A stretch of 64,000 nucleotides of DNA from Lolium rigidum (Eukaryota; Streptophyta; Magnoliopsida; Poales; Poaceae), in assembly GCF_022539505.1 (NCBI RefSeq), contig NC_061510.1:35861047-35925046 (forward strand), given 5' to 3'. The notes beneath the pieces were generated by a model. That model worked only from the letters and a program-made list of their open reading frames with translations, ran no database searches and had not been told where the DNA came from. Position numbers and translations under genes: made by a program. Of this stretch, positions 9,401 through 20,798 are shown in pieces (position 1 is the first letter of the stretch; every line of letters starts with the position of its first letter).

Positions 9401-12400
9401 TTACTTGTTTTGATCTCCAGCTGAAACAAAGACTTGTGTGTGCTCGTTTTCAAATGTGGAAAGACGTGAATCTGAAAGAACAGAGAACATCTGTGTCTCC
9501 ACAAAGAGCTGCAAAACATTAACTGCTATAAGAATACGCGAGCATCACAGTGACACATAAGTACCATAACAAGAAAAGAAATTAGGAAAAGATGGCAAAT
9601 CCTGAACTTGTACATATATTAGCCATCTTCTAAAGCTACGTCAAATAATCTCAACGCAGCTTACTCCGTACCAATTTTACATATTTATTACCATCAAAAG
9701 GCACATGAACACTGAAACTCTCAGATATATAAGGAATTCAATGTGCAGAAATGGATTGTGAAGCACCTTCATGAATGGTCGTTCCTTTGAGGGGAAGGAA
9801 TCAATAAAACTGTCCTTCAGAAGCAAAGAGACCTGATTAGACAGAAAACCAACATTATTTAGTCCATTTTATTATGTTTGTAAAAGTAAAATGTCAAAGT
9901 GGCATCATGGTGTAAAGTGCAGAGACAAGTGTATAGAATGCTAACCCTGTCATTATCCGACTGTACATTGGTGATGGTATGATAGCGCAAGTCAGAACAA
10001 AGTGACTCCAAGTAGGTTCTCAGAACATTAAAGAACTGCCAGGATGCCTTAGCCTGCAAAATAATAGCCAACAAGTACCATGCTTATCTTTGAAACTACT
10101 AAGATGGAGCATAGACAAATTTGTACATGAACAGGATTTGCTAAGGAGGTAAAACTGTCTTCTCGCAGGACAGAGAATGGCTTCCAATGAGGATGGAGAC
10201 ACACTCCACATACTAAACAAAAAATAATACCTGAACTTCATTGCATTTATAAATAGGATGTTTCTTGGCCAGAGCATTCTCACATGAAAGTCTAGCATGA
10301 ATTGGACTGAGATCTGAAATAAGCTCCTTGTAACGCGGAAGTTGAGGCAATAAATTTCCCTTGACCTGCTTGTTTGTAATTGGAGAAACTAACATTCAGT
10401 ACAGATGAATATTTTCACAGGTTCACATGTCAACATAATTAGCAAGTTGACAAAGATTCCATTTGTTACAACAATAAAAGGTTCAGACATCCTTTTCCAA
10501 GAGTGTTTTCAATATTAGGAAAGAACGTGTCACACTTGCCTGATCTTTCTGTACATTGACTCTGACAAGACTGGACGCTTTCATCTTGATATCAGGGGGT
10601 TTATATTGGATACCAGCCTGTAGAAGAGAACATATATAATCCCTGAAAGTTTGGCTAATAGTGACAACCTATCATAACATGGTTCAAATTGGCAACATGC
10701 AGAAATTGGCAATTGCAATCCTTAGTGATTCTTTAAAAGAGCAACAACCCAATAAATGAACTTCGAAGAATATTAAAACTTACAATAAAAGGGACAGGGG
10801 CATCAATGAAATCAATCAATTTTCTTGGTAGAACCTGAAAAGCAATTGATTATAAATTTATCACTCTTTCAGTTAAACATAAACTCAACGCATATATATC
10901 TGTTTAGGTAAATGTAAATGGTTGATAACATGTTGAAATAGACAAAATAAATCTAGCACATTTGTTGAATTAGATCAACATGTGAACTAACTGATATATC
11001 AAACCGAAAGCCACCAATGATCGTTGTTTGGCAAAATATCAGTGACACTTTGCAAGCACACCTGCTTCCCAACTCTACAAACTTTTTTTTTGAGCTGAAA
11101 ACTGTAGGGGAGGCCCTGACAGTAAATTCTATTAAAAGAGAACAATATGTACAAGATTGAGGGAGGGAATGTACAAAAGGGCTTAGCCCAGGGCATAGCC
11201 CAAAGGAACTACAGAGCTTCTAGCCAGGCTATAAGGGGGAATTTGAGGTCCTTCATTCCGTAAGAAAGAAGGAAGAGGTTCCTTTTGAAAGAAAAAGTCC
11301 AAGCTCTAATAGAAGGTGTTTAATTTTCAAACATAAGACCATTCCTATGCTTCCAAACATTCCAGCAAACTGTAGCAAAAGCTTCAAAGAAAAAAGGTTT
11401 TCCAAAGTTGCATCTAGCCGCTGTAATCATCTGGGGGAATTCAAGACCATCATTGATCGTGATGTTGATTTTTTCCCAGCACTGTCTACTGAAAGTACAG
11501 CTCCAGAAAAGGTGATCCCTGGTTTCCAACAACCTAGTGTAACAAATTTGAAAGAGACCATTGTCTTCAAAAGTGCAGCTTTTCCTTATGAGCATATCCT
11601 TCGTGTTAGTCGGTCGTTCGCAAGGAGACAGAAGAAAGATTTTATCTTGGGTGTGCATTTTGATTTCCAGATCCATGGAGAGAAAATTGGAGCTTGAATG
11701 TGCTGAAAATTCAATTTATAAAACTTGGTGGCAGAGAAAAGATTACCCCAGCTATAAGACCAAAAGTCATTACCATCCGCATTCCGAGCAGACCTTGTTT
11801 GTTCGATTAGGTGGTTAAATTCATGGAATTCCTCAAAAGCTTGGTTTCATAAAGGAAGGAGGAAAGCATCAATGGGGTCACTCAGGTCAAGGATGTTCTT
11901 CACTGAGGCAAGTTTGTTAATAGCAAAGGAATGGAACCTTGGGAACCTTATCATGGGGAGATCTGTAGTCCAATTATAGCTCCAAAAGAGAGCAGTGTCA
12001 CCGGAAGCAATGGAGCAAGAGGCAATTCTTTTAAACTTTGAGCAGAGTTTGACAATGTCTCCACCAAAAGGAGCTAGAGATGTTGGTGCTTTGTGGAGAA
12101 GAATGTTTTCCTTATTGAAGAATTTGTGTAAGAATTTGATTAGGAGGGCCTCATTATGGGCAGTTAGATTTTTGATACCTAGTCCCCCTTTAGACTTTGA
12201 CATGCAAACAAGGTCCCATGCCGCCAAGGATTTAGGTTTATTGGAACTCTCTAGTTTGCCCCAGACGCCAATTCTCCTAGCTTTATCCACGATTCCAGCA
12301 GCTCCATCAGCTAGCTTAAGAGTGCAGAGATAGAAGGTGGGTAGAGAGCTAAGGATGGCCTTAGTCACCATGATTCGTCCTTCAAGAGAAAGAAAAGAGG

Positions 12401-15400
12401 CAGTGGCTGTAAGGCGATGGTTGATCCTTCAATAGAGGGGACCAAGGTATCTAATACGGGGTCTGGTTAGGCCAAGCGGTAGTCCAAGGTAGGTGAAAGG
12501 CAAAGTCTCGAGCTTGCAGCCAAAAAGACCAGCCAGATGTGCCGTTTTCTCATTAGCGAGATTAGGTATCAACTCTACAAACCAGGGGAATTCAAGACTA
12601 TCATAGTCCCAACTCTACAAACCTCATAACTTGTTCACGAAAATTGTCTATTTAAATTACCAGTTTATATTCTTCAAAAAGATAGTCAGCTACAAATTAA
12701 TTGGACAGCTTAAACGTAAGGGTGGTGGATGATATTTTAGATTTAGCATTAACAGCACCCACTAGTTTCACCAGCTTCAGCTTATTCTGTTACATGGTCC
12801 TTCTGTGACCAACATGGTATTCCTAACCCCAAGCGAATAAAAGCACATGCTCCCAATCCCAACCCCAGAAAATAGATATTGCCAACATGGTATTCCTAAA
12901 ATCAAAACAAGGGAACTTCAAAATTACAGGATAAAACAAAACTCACAGGGAGCAGCAAACTTTGCCACTGGAATGGCCTTATCATTGGTATAACCGACAA
13001 AACGATAGCTGACACTACACCCTGCAGTCAAGCATTTGAGAGAAGTGCTAGAATCAGCAAGATCAAGGATAGCATAAAACTAGAGCACATCGTTACACAG
13101 CTCAGCTACTTGAAAGACCATACCAGATTTGGGCATATTACTACTATTTGCTTCTCCAACAGAACTCCAGTTAATAATGCTAGCATCTGCAGGAAAAAAA
13201 AGAGTGACTACGCACACAAAGCCAACCATGATAGCCATTACCACTTCTAATGTCAGGGGAGTTATTGCAGACTTCAAAAAAAGGGAGAGAAATAAGTCTC
13301 ATTACGATCCCCCGTAAACTAATTTTCCGTGATACATGATATGATATATAGTAATATATACAAATGGAACTTCATAACTGAACCAAAAATGGGAGTAATA
13401 TAACATACACTTTCCAGAGATAAAGCACGACAAACTGTAGCCATAGTCCATCCTGATAATGCAAGAGCTTCTTCTGCAGCAACCAAGCAGGCATTGACAA
13501 CGACCTATAAAAAATGTATGATTAGTGAAGGAGCAGAAGGTACAAATAGTGCCGTCAAAATTCAATTACCTACCACATTTGTTTCTGGCGAAGTCAAATC
13601 ATTGTCCAGATTTGTGTCTCCTAACCCCAATAATGATAAGCCGGGCCGGGAGTATTTAACAGGCTGGAGATGTTCGAGAGGTTGGAAGACAATTTCTCCT
13701 CCACGAGGTGGCACAGGAAGGGCATGGTAACCACAAACAATTTGTAGAGATTCGTTATTGTGTGCCTAAAATATGAAATTATGTGCACGATCAGTGAGGA
13801 CAAGAGCCATCAAACGGAAGTCATGCAACTACTATATTAGACAAACCTTGGCCCATCCCATAACTTTGTAATCATCAACAATAGTTTCATTCTTCATGTT
13901 TACTTCATCCTCTTCTTCATCTGACCCAGCACATTTGACTGAACTGTCACAAACCATAAGAATACTCAATTAATAAGGTAAGTGGCGTGATAGTACTGGA
14001 TGTACCATAAATCGCATGATATGCATTCCAACATCATCACTAATAACTTCCTAAATCAGGTTTATTATGATTTCAGATAACTCCAAGCAAATGTAATAAA
14101 CACCATAAATTGTGCTCCATAATTGCAGTAAATAGTTTTCAAATTATCAGGGTTACCTCTGCAAAGACTCCATGCTCTGTGTGCGTCCTAATCTTCTAGA
14201 CATAAGAGAATCAGTGGACAGAAGATCTGGGGACATATGTCCATTCTCATAAGTACTACTTGCACTTCCAAAGCTATCACAACGGGATTCCGTATTCTCT
14301 GATATACAGTCTTCGAATTGTTGGAAACTATGTCTTCCTTCCTTCTCAAATTCTTTTGCGTAACTAGAATCTGAAGTCTCACTAGCCGATATACTTTCAG
14401 GAGAATTAGGTTCCCAACTCCTGAATAAATAGGAAGCGGCGTCTCTTTCTGATGTAAGCCTCGATGAAGAAACAATACCTGATATACTGTTGACAGGCAC
14501 AGCATACTCCATCCAGTCACTGTACGAAAGCCCGTTTGAAGATTCAAAATCCGCTTTAAATAGATCTTGTTCTTTCAAGGAGCGAGGGACAGGCTCTGCC
14601 AGAGCAATTTCACTGGCAAACTGTGTTATCCTGTCAAGCCTCTCCTGTGCAATTATGCTGTTCATATAATTGACAGTCAACACACCGATCATATGTTAAA
14701 TATTGAATTAGGGGGAGAGAAAAAACTACATGTGATTATTAGCTGAGAAAAATAGTAGTATATTTGCTGGACAAACCTGTTTAACATCGCATAATGTAGC
14801 TCAAAAAAGGGTACCCTTGTAAGTAAACAATAACAACGCGGTGCAGAAACCAAGAAACGGCTTGGCTTGTAGGAAGTCTGGTTCAAGGGTGAGACTGCTC
14901 CTAGTATACCAGGAGCTCTTTGAACAATTTCCTGGACATGAAGGCAAACACCATAGAGTGGTGCATTGTCTGATACCTGGTATCATCAACAACAATTACT
15001 ATGAGAAGAGTAATGAATAGAACTCTTCAGGAATATTAAAATTTAAAAATAATTAAAAAAACAAACAAACCTTTAGGGAGAAGATAAAGGACAGATCATC
15101 TCGACACAGATGTTCCTATGTAAAAGATGTCATATAAGTTAGCAAGTTCGATTCAAAATGAAGCATCCATTAAGTATGCAAACTGCAGACAACTCATGTT
15201 GGAACCTCATATGCAAGGGGCATCAGAGATTACAGTTCAAAAGTAAAAGCAAACAATGGTCGCCATAAGAATATTGTGTTTTCAACAAAAATAATCCCAC
15301 CGTTTTAAAATATAAAGCATATAATTTTTTTCCAAAGTAAAACTGCGTGAGGTTTTTCAAAATAATTGCCTAAAAATGGATGTATCTACACATTAAAACA

Positions 15401-18400
15401 TGTCTAGATACATCTATTTTTGTGCAATTATTTTGAACCGAAGGGAGTACAAAAAACCTATCAAACATCTACAGTACTAAATAGATATTGATTGTTTTTC
15501 CTATAAACTTGGACAAACTTTACACAGTTTGACTTTGGACAAAATGTATATACCTTATATTTTGGAACGGAGTAGTATAAGGTTAGCAGATTATTCATTG
15601 ACCAGCAAACTTCCATATTTTCTGCTTGACTCAAACTAATATAGTAAAAGTACAATTTTCTAGCAGCTATAATGCAAAAAGTGAATTCCAATTTTTACCC
15701 TGTAGTTGTGCATTTGTGACACATATTACCCCATTTAATGGAACTTCTATCAAAATATCCCATTTAGGAGACTTTGAACACGGTTTAACCTCAGTTTAGC
15801 ATTTTGTGTGTTATATTGTTAGATAGGATAGGCATGATACGTCGATGTGGCATGGCAAAACGTGTAAATATCAGAGGGCATCGTCGACGATTATATCCAG
15901 AGTTCCAGACTTATTTTATTCACATGTTCCATTCAGCGCCGTCGTCTTAATATTTTTGAACCCCGATCATCACCTGGCACCTTGCCAATGGACACGCAAC
16001 GGAAAGTTTTCACCTAAAACGAGGATCCAGTGCTTCTAAAAGGGGTAATCTACACGAATTTTCACTGGACGGGGTAATCAGTGTCACAAACACATAACTA
16101 GAGGGTAAAAAGTGGAATTCACTCTAATGCAAAAGTTAGCTAGAATTGTTCAGTATCTCAACAATTACTAGCTCGTTCATAGAAGATACTGAACAGGTTT
16201 ACTAAATACCACAGTAGCAAGAGGTTGCCATATCCTGCTAAAACCAAATTTCACCTGCCCAAATATCACTTCATTTAGATCACTCATGGAAGGAGTCCTC
16301 TCTACTAAGTGAGCCTGAAATTTTCAAATAAAGAAGAATCAAGAAATTTACAGCAGAACACATCTTTAAAAAAAATAGAGGATAGAAAAGGGAAAGAACT
16401 TTTTAAAGAAGCCAATAGGAGCAGTACAAATTCAGCCAGAACATTATTTATATAACCTTTACGCCTTCAGGAAAACAGAAAGAGGGCAAATCGGCCTCCC
16501 TGATTTCCACTCCCTTTCCAGGTGGATATTGGAAAAGAATCTGCAAGTGGAATGCCATTTTGTCAGTTGTTATTAGAGAAACCAAGGTAACGAGTAGATC
16601 AGAAATGAACAATCAGATCCAGCAAGTGGGTCTACTGTCTAGATGCAGAGCTCCAAGACAAATCAGCATTAATGTTTGCTTTATGTTCCAGTATGATAAA
16701 CTAGGATACTGAAGTTTCCAGAGCTTACAGGACCAGATCAAGGCTTTACAAGATTGAAATGAAACTTGTGACAAGGAGAAATTCAGATTGTCACTCTGAA
16801 ATTTTATCAAATGATCAGAAATTTCATTAAAATCATGATTGTCACTCCTATAAAGAGAATTAACCATGGTATGCAGAGCCACAAGAATACCAGTTTGGCA
16901 CTCAGTTGAGAAAACCGACTTGTTGGTCCTCCTTCCCCACCCAAAAATAATAATCACCGACAATAGATCCTATGTTCTAAAGAAAATCCCACAAGGTGCA
17001 TTCAATACAAAAAAAAAGGTAGTACATCAAGTTTTTCAAAAAAACATCAGTTTTGCATGTGTTTTTGGTTTTACCACGCAGTGCACAGTGTGGGTGCTCT
17101 ACAAGCTTTTTCATGCTAAATGAAAAATAAAATACATACAACTAACATAATCACTAAAAATAAACACGTTATGATGAAACACCATAGCGTGCATTGTGAT
17201 TTGTGAATAAATGCAGTTATAACTGATTATTACCTGAATATTGCAGATAATTAATATGTATCCTATTTTTGCACTGTGAGTAAATAAACTTGTGGATGAG
17301 TGAACAGTGGTCATTAAACAAATACAATCTTACATGATCCAGCTACATAACCTATATGATCAAAGCACTTCTTATACTCTTGAGCACAACCTAATCAACT
17401 CACAAACTTACCGAGTACATTTTTGCCATAACATGTAATGTACACAAAATCACAAGATAAGAGAAGAGGATAACAGACTAAAAAGCATCATCCTGTTAAT
17501 AAAATTTTGTTACAGAACATAAAATTCAATAGGAAATTGTTGCATCCAGGGGTGAGGGTGACATAGACAAATTCCCCTAAAGCAGAAAGAATTGCTCTTG
17601 TTCAAGAAAGCACCATACCTGTGGTTCCATGGTTGGTATTGGTCCATGATACTGATCTTGTTTAATATCAACAGCTTTCTTTTTTGCAAAAGCATCCTCA
17701 ATGACTGTCACATTTGCATAAGAATGAAGTCCAACTACAAAAAAATGTTCAAACAGTGATGCCGGTTCCTTAAATTGCCTCTGATCCTGAAGAGTCATAA
17801 ACATATTACATATAGATTAAAAAAGGGAAAGTCCACACGAAGTACAGATAAGAACTGCAAGAGAAACTAAAGGAGTATGTGAATATAAAGGTGCTAAGTC
17901 ACGAAGGCTCCGCTTAAAACTTATAGGTATTGGAGAAATTCCATGTGCTTCTAGGAAAGCACACTTCGAGATGTTCAGTAATTGTATCCAGCAATTAAGA
18001 GAAAGGCAGATAGTTATTGTATTTGACTTTGGCAGCTCCACGGTCACACACTCAAATACCTCTAAGCTGTTTGGTTCTTGGCTCATAAAAACAACATCAC
18101 GCGTCAATGGTTTCCTAAAAGTATGAAAAATGTCTCCAATGCACCTACAAACAGTAAAATACAGTATAATAATTTACTCGTTTGCTTACCAAACTAACTA
18201 GTGACTGTTGTTGAACCATATACATGAAAAAAATTAGGATGAGGACCACGTTACTAGCTAACGGTAGATAATCATATTTCTTAGAGGTACTAAATACAAC
18301 TCCATGAATGAGCAAAATGAAGGTTGTGTTTACGATAAAGATCTGTGGGGAAACCAAGGAAGAACGATTGAATGTTTTCGTAAGAGTAAAAAATGTCTCC

Positions 18401-19393
18401 AATGAATCTCCAAACAGTAAAAATAGAGTAAATAATTTGGTCGTTTGCTTACCAAACTAACTAGTGACTATTGTTGAACCATATACAGCAACAAAATTAG
18501 GATGAAGTGTCAGAACACATGATGTGAGCTGTTATTTTTACATCTTACAGTGTTAACCTGCTCATTTATAGGTAAGCTATAAGATTGTCAAGACATTGGT
18601 ATTGGTTTTACCAATTCAGTTATCGGCTTCAAGTCGGCCCGGTAGACATAAAAGTTGCATCCAAATGCACGAGTATGCTGAGACACGATTGAACAGAACA
18701 GGAGAGGTTCGGTACCAGAGTCTTGGAATGGAGTTGATACCACTGCCGCTTCTGATTCGCCATGGCCTCGATGTTCACCGTGGTCCGCAGCAAGTGCTCC
18801 CTGGGGCTCCTCTCAGCACCTCCAACTGGCCCCCACTTCCAGGCGCGCTGCATCTGCTGCCGGAACCGCTGGAAGCTGCTGGTCCGCACGTGCCGCGCGT
18901 GCTGCCTAATCTGCGGCACGGGCGACGACGACGACGACGCACCCGGCGGCCCGGGCGAAGGCGGCGCTGACGCGGACCTGGGCTTCGAATCCTCCATCCC
19001 CGGGGATGCTGCCCCCGACGGGGCCGACGAATTCCCCTCCTCCGTGCCCCTCGCGCGCTGGCCCGGCGGAGAGACGCTTCCCGCGCCCAGTCTGCCCAGC
19101 CCGTCTCGCAATTCAGAAACCGAAGGCGACTCCTCCTCCGCCCCGTTAATTGCCGGATGTCCTGACGCCGAGGGTGACTCGTAGGCTTCCTCTTCAGCCG
19201 CGACGTCGCCCTGCGGTATCGACACTGACGGCGGCGACGACGAGACCACCGCTGCAGCCTCGCCATCGCGCCATGGTACTGGCGGCGCCGAGGCGGTCGG
19301 CGACCCCTCCACCGCATCCTCAAACAGCTCCGCCTCCGCCGCCTGCCCGTGGAACTGCGGCGGCGCCGAGGCGGGGCCGCCGGAGAGCGCCAT
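9401..19393 (-). CDS. DENN (AEX-3) domain-containing protein, 18 exons, 934 aa
   Basis: DENN proteins act as guanine-nucleotide exchange factors for Rab GTPases in vesicle traffic. Exons (high to low): 19393-18716, 17786-17619, 16540-16457, 16314-16255, 15115-15071, 14976-14777, 14657-14157, 13943-13847, 13765-13574, 13504-13409, 13186-13124, 13021-12947, 10834-10784, 10617-10540, 10365-10231, 10053-9946, 9832-9767, 9508-9401; total 2805 nt with no internal stop. Residues 1-190 are Ser/Pro/Ala-rich, then a basic stretch (RTSSFQRFRQQMQRAWKWG). Upstream DENN covers about 227-410 (SLFEHFFVVGLHSY), a Ser-rich linker 412-610, central DENN about 630-775 (ACLVAAEEALALSGWTMATV; LLEKQIVVICPNLG), and downstream DENN about 842-920. 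The start is the first ATG in a frame that stays open upstream. Introns are GT-AG except one GC-AG. The match is to plant DENN proteins of the At2g20320/At5g35560 type; family confident, Rab target unknown. Confidence 0.92.
10538..10539 (-). promoter_or_regulatory. non-canonical GC splice donor in the DENN gene
   Basis: The exon ending at 10540 is followed on the minus strand by GCAAGT (exon CAG, then GC). The next exon starts at 10365 after CAG. The protein frame requires this join (QKDQ then VKGN), and no GT nearby restores it. GC-AG introns with a strong flanking consensus are known in plants. Confidence 0.8.
11083..12606 (-). mobile_element. 5'-truncated LINE inside a DENN intron
   Basis: The insert lies in the intron between exons 12 and 13, in the same orientation as the host gene. 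A 16-bp duplication TCCCAACTCTACAAAC flanks it (11067-11082 and 12607-12622). On the minus strand it ends in a short poly-A (T-run at 11083-11091). It keeps the C-terminal part of a LINE ORF2 but no endonuclease or RT core. About 1.5 kb long, it enlarges the intron to 2.1 kb without touching splice sites. Confidence 0.88.
11320..12371 (-). pseudogene. LINE ORF2 C-terminal remnant (RT tail and zf-RVT)
   Basis: The upstream frame (12371-11847) has the usual tail of plant LINE reverse transcriptase (MVTKAILSSLPTFYLCTLKL; WDLVCMSKSKGGLGIKNL). The downstream frame (11676-11320) has the zinc-binding zf-RVT domain (CYTRLLETRDHLFWSCTFSRQCW). The two are in different frames, so at least one frameshift separates them. 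It encodes no working protein. Confidence 0.85.
15290..15577. mobile_element. Stowaway-like MITE, composite or nested
   Basis: The outer ends resemble each other inverted: TCCCACCGTTTTAAAATATAA on the left and TTATATTTTGGAACGGAGTA on the right, the usual Stowaway pattern. A second palindromic Stowaway fragment (about 15357-15450, ending GAACCGAAGGGAGTAC) lies inside. Located in DENN intron 4. Boundaries are approximate. Confidence 0.5.
15679..16124. mobile_element. Mutator-like MITE with 9-bp TSD in DENN intron 4
   Basis: Terminal inverted repeats of about 60 bp begin (A/G)AGTGAATTCCA and include TTTTTACCCT and GTGACAC blocks on both arms. A 9-bp duplication TAATGCAAA flanks the element (15670-15678 and 16125-16133). 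No ORF of note. The neighbouring exon ends at 16255, so it sits well inside the intron. Confidence 0.8.
18115..18507. repeat. direct duplication in DENN intron 1
   Basis: Two copies of a roughly 125-bp segment sharing GTCTCCAATG, ...CAAACAGTAAAA and CGTTTGCTTACCAAACTAAC lie at about 18115-18240 and 18375-18507, offset by about 260 bp. They are several percent diverged, so this is an old tandem duplication of intron sequence. Confidence 0.75.
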
Positions 19394-19645
19394 ATGCGCG
19401 GCGTGATCGAAGCGGCGCCGTAATTGAATGCCAAGGATCACCAACGGAAAGGGAAGGGAAGAGGACGAGATCGTGGAGAGAATAATCAATGCTAGAAAAA
19501 ACAGAAAATATGTTTTTCCTGAAGGGAAAAAAAAAGTTGCTTCGGAAAAGGGCGTCACGTGGACGGAGGGGAGGGCCCGAGGAGGCCCACCTGCCAGGTA
19601 ACTTCTCGTACCTGGGCATGATTGGTTGCTGAGCTTTTTTCTCCA
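19394..19645 (-). promoter_or_regulatory. 5' UTR and proximal promoter of the DENN gene
   Basis: Position inferred from the start codon at 19393. The frame stays open upstream but contains no ATG close to the chosen start. No clear TATA box was fixed. Confidence 0.35.
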
Positions 19646-19706
19646 TCCAGCAGATCTTCTCCCTATAACCATCTTCAACTGCGTCCAGCAGATCTTCTCC
19701 CTATAA
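19646..19706. repeat. 38-bp tandem duplication preserving an empty MITE site
   Basis: TCCAGCAGATCTTCTCCCTA with the following TAA occurs at 19646-19668 and again at 19684-19706. The first copy continues directly into CCATCTTCAACT, while in the second copy the Tourist MITE separates these two halves. Confidence 0.85.
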
Positions 19707-19968
19707 GGACAGTACAATAGTGATATCTTAGTAGTGTCACGTAGGATAAACGCTGAGGTGGAGGAAAGAGAAAAAAGAAAAAAGACTTTGTCTTCTTCTT
19801 AGCTAAAAGATCATCTCTTAGCACAATCTCTCTCACTATAAATTTAGGATGTCTCGTTACGAAAGATAAGACTAAAAAACAATCCATTGTAGATCATGTT
19901 TTATTATTATATCTAACTTACGTGGCAGGACTAAGATAAGACAATCTTATCAACCATTACACATGCCC
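19707..19968. mobile_element. Tourist-type (PIF/Harbinger) MITE
   Basis: A 262-bp element with a TAA duplication on both sides (19704-19706 and 19969-19971). The right end inverted reads GGGCATGTGTAATGGTTGAT; the left GGACAGTACAATAGTGATAT is its diverged partner, and both arms contain TCTTAGT...CACGTA. It sits about 300 bp upstream of the DENN start codon. Confidence 0.8.
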
Positions 19969-20798
19969 TAACCATCTTCAACTCGGCTAATCTAAAGGTA
20001 TATATGATGCCCCCATAGGGGGCTTCACAGCGATCAGAGCACGTGAACCGATCTTCACATCAATGCAATCTTGACCGTCCGTTGTGGCTCAGAGCGAGCC
20101 TGCTGGTTGGCTGTGGCAGCACATGGGCGCTCTCCACTTGGTCCTCCCCACTAGATAAAGAAATGCAATGGCTGTGTGCTATCCGCCTTAGGCTGCTCGT
20201 AGGTCCCACCATCGTCCGGGCCCGCCCATCGGTCGCTGTGGGTGAGCTTGGCTTCGGTCAGACGTGTCATCGGCCCGTGGAAAGATCTCCAACCCTAGCC
20301 GCCGCCCAGCGAATCCCCGCGCGTGAGCTCCTCCCCATTGCCTGCTTCCCTGCTCCTCCCAATCCCCTTCGTACCCGTGCCGCCGCCACGGTCCCTCGCC
20401 TCCTTTTTCCGCCGCCACCACGCCTCTCTCCTCCAGCCTGCCTCCTCCCTAGTGCTCATCGGGAGGAGCACAAGATGATGCCCTGGGTGTTCAGCAAGAG
20501 GAGCACAAGGATCTCCTTCCCGCCTCCTCTGCATGCATCTCCAACCAAGGTCCCGCCGCCGCATCTTCTCGCCGGACCAGCAGGGGCGAGCAACGACTGC
20601 GGCGTCATCTTCCGGCAACGCCCTATACCCGAGCGGCCGCCACAGAGGTACCATCCGTCCTCTTCTTCACGCACAACAGCCAGCGCAACTCAGCTTAGCC
20701 TCCTCTAGCTCGTCCTCGTCGCCTTCAGCTGCGGTCTCATCTCCATCCCCTCCACCCCACAATTTTTGCTGCACACAGAAGAAGGAGGCGACTGGGAG

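Noticed and set aside
9720..9766. Read-through of DENN exon 17 (VLHNPFLHIEFL)
   Set aside because: A GT donor follows FMK, and joining to 9508 gives the conserved LFVETQMFSVLSD ending.
17817..18107. Minus-strand ORF between DENN exons 1 and 2
   Set aside because: Lies in intron 1; the direct join of exon 1 to 17786 gives the expected protein (SKTL then DQRQFKEP).
18762..19485. ORFs opposite exon 1 of the DENN gene
   Set aside because: Antisense shadows of the Ala/Pro/Ser-rich N-terminus.
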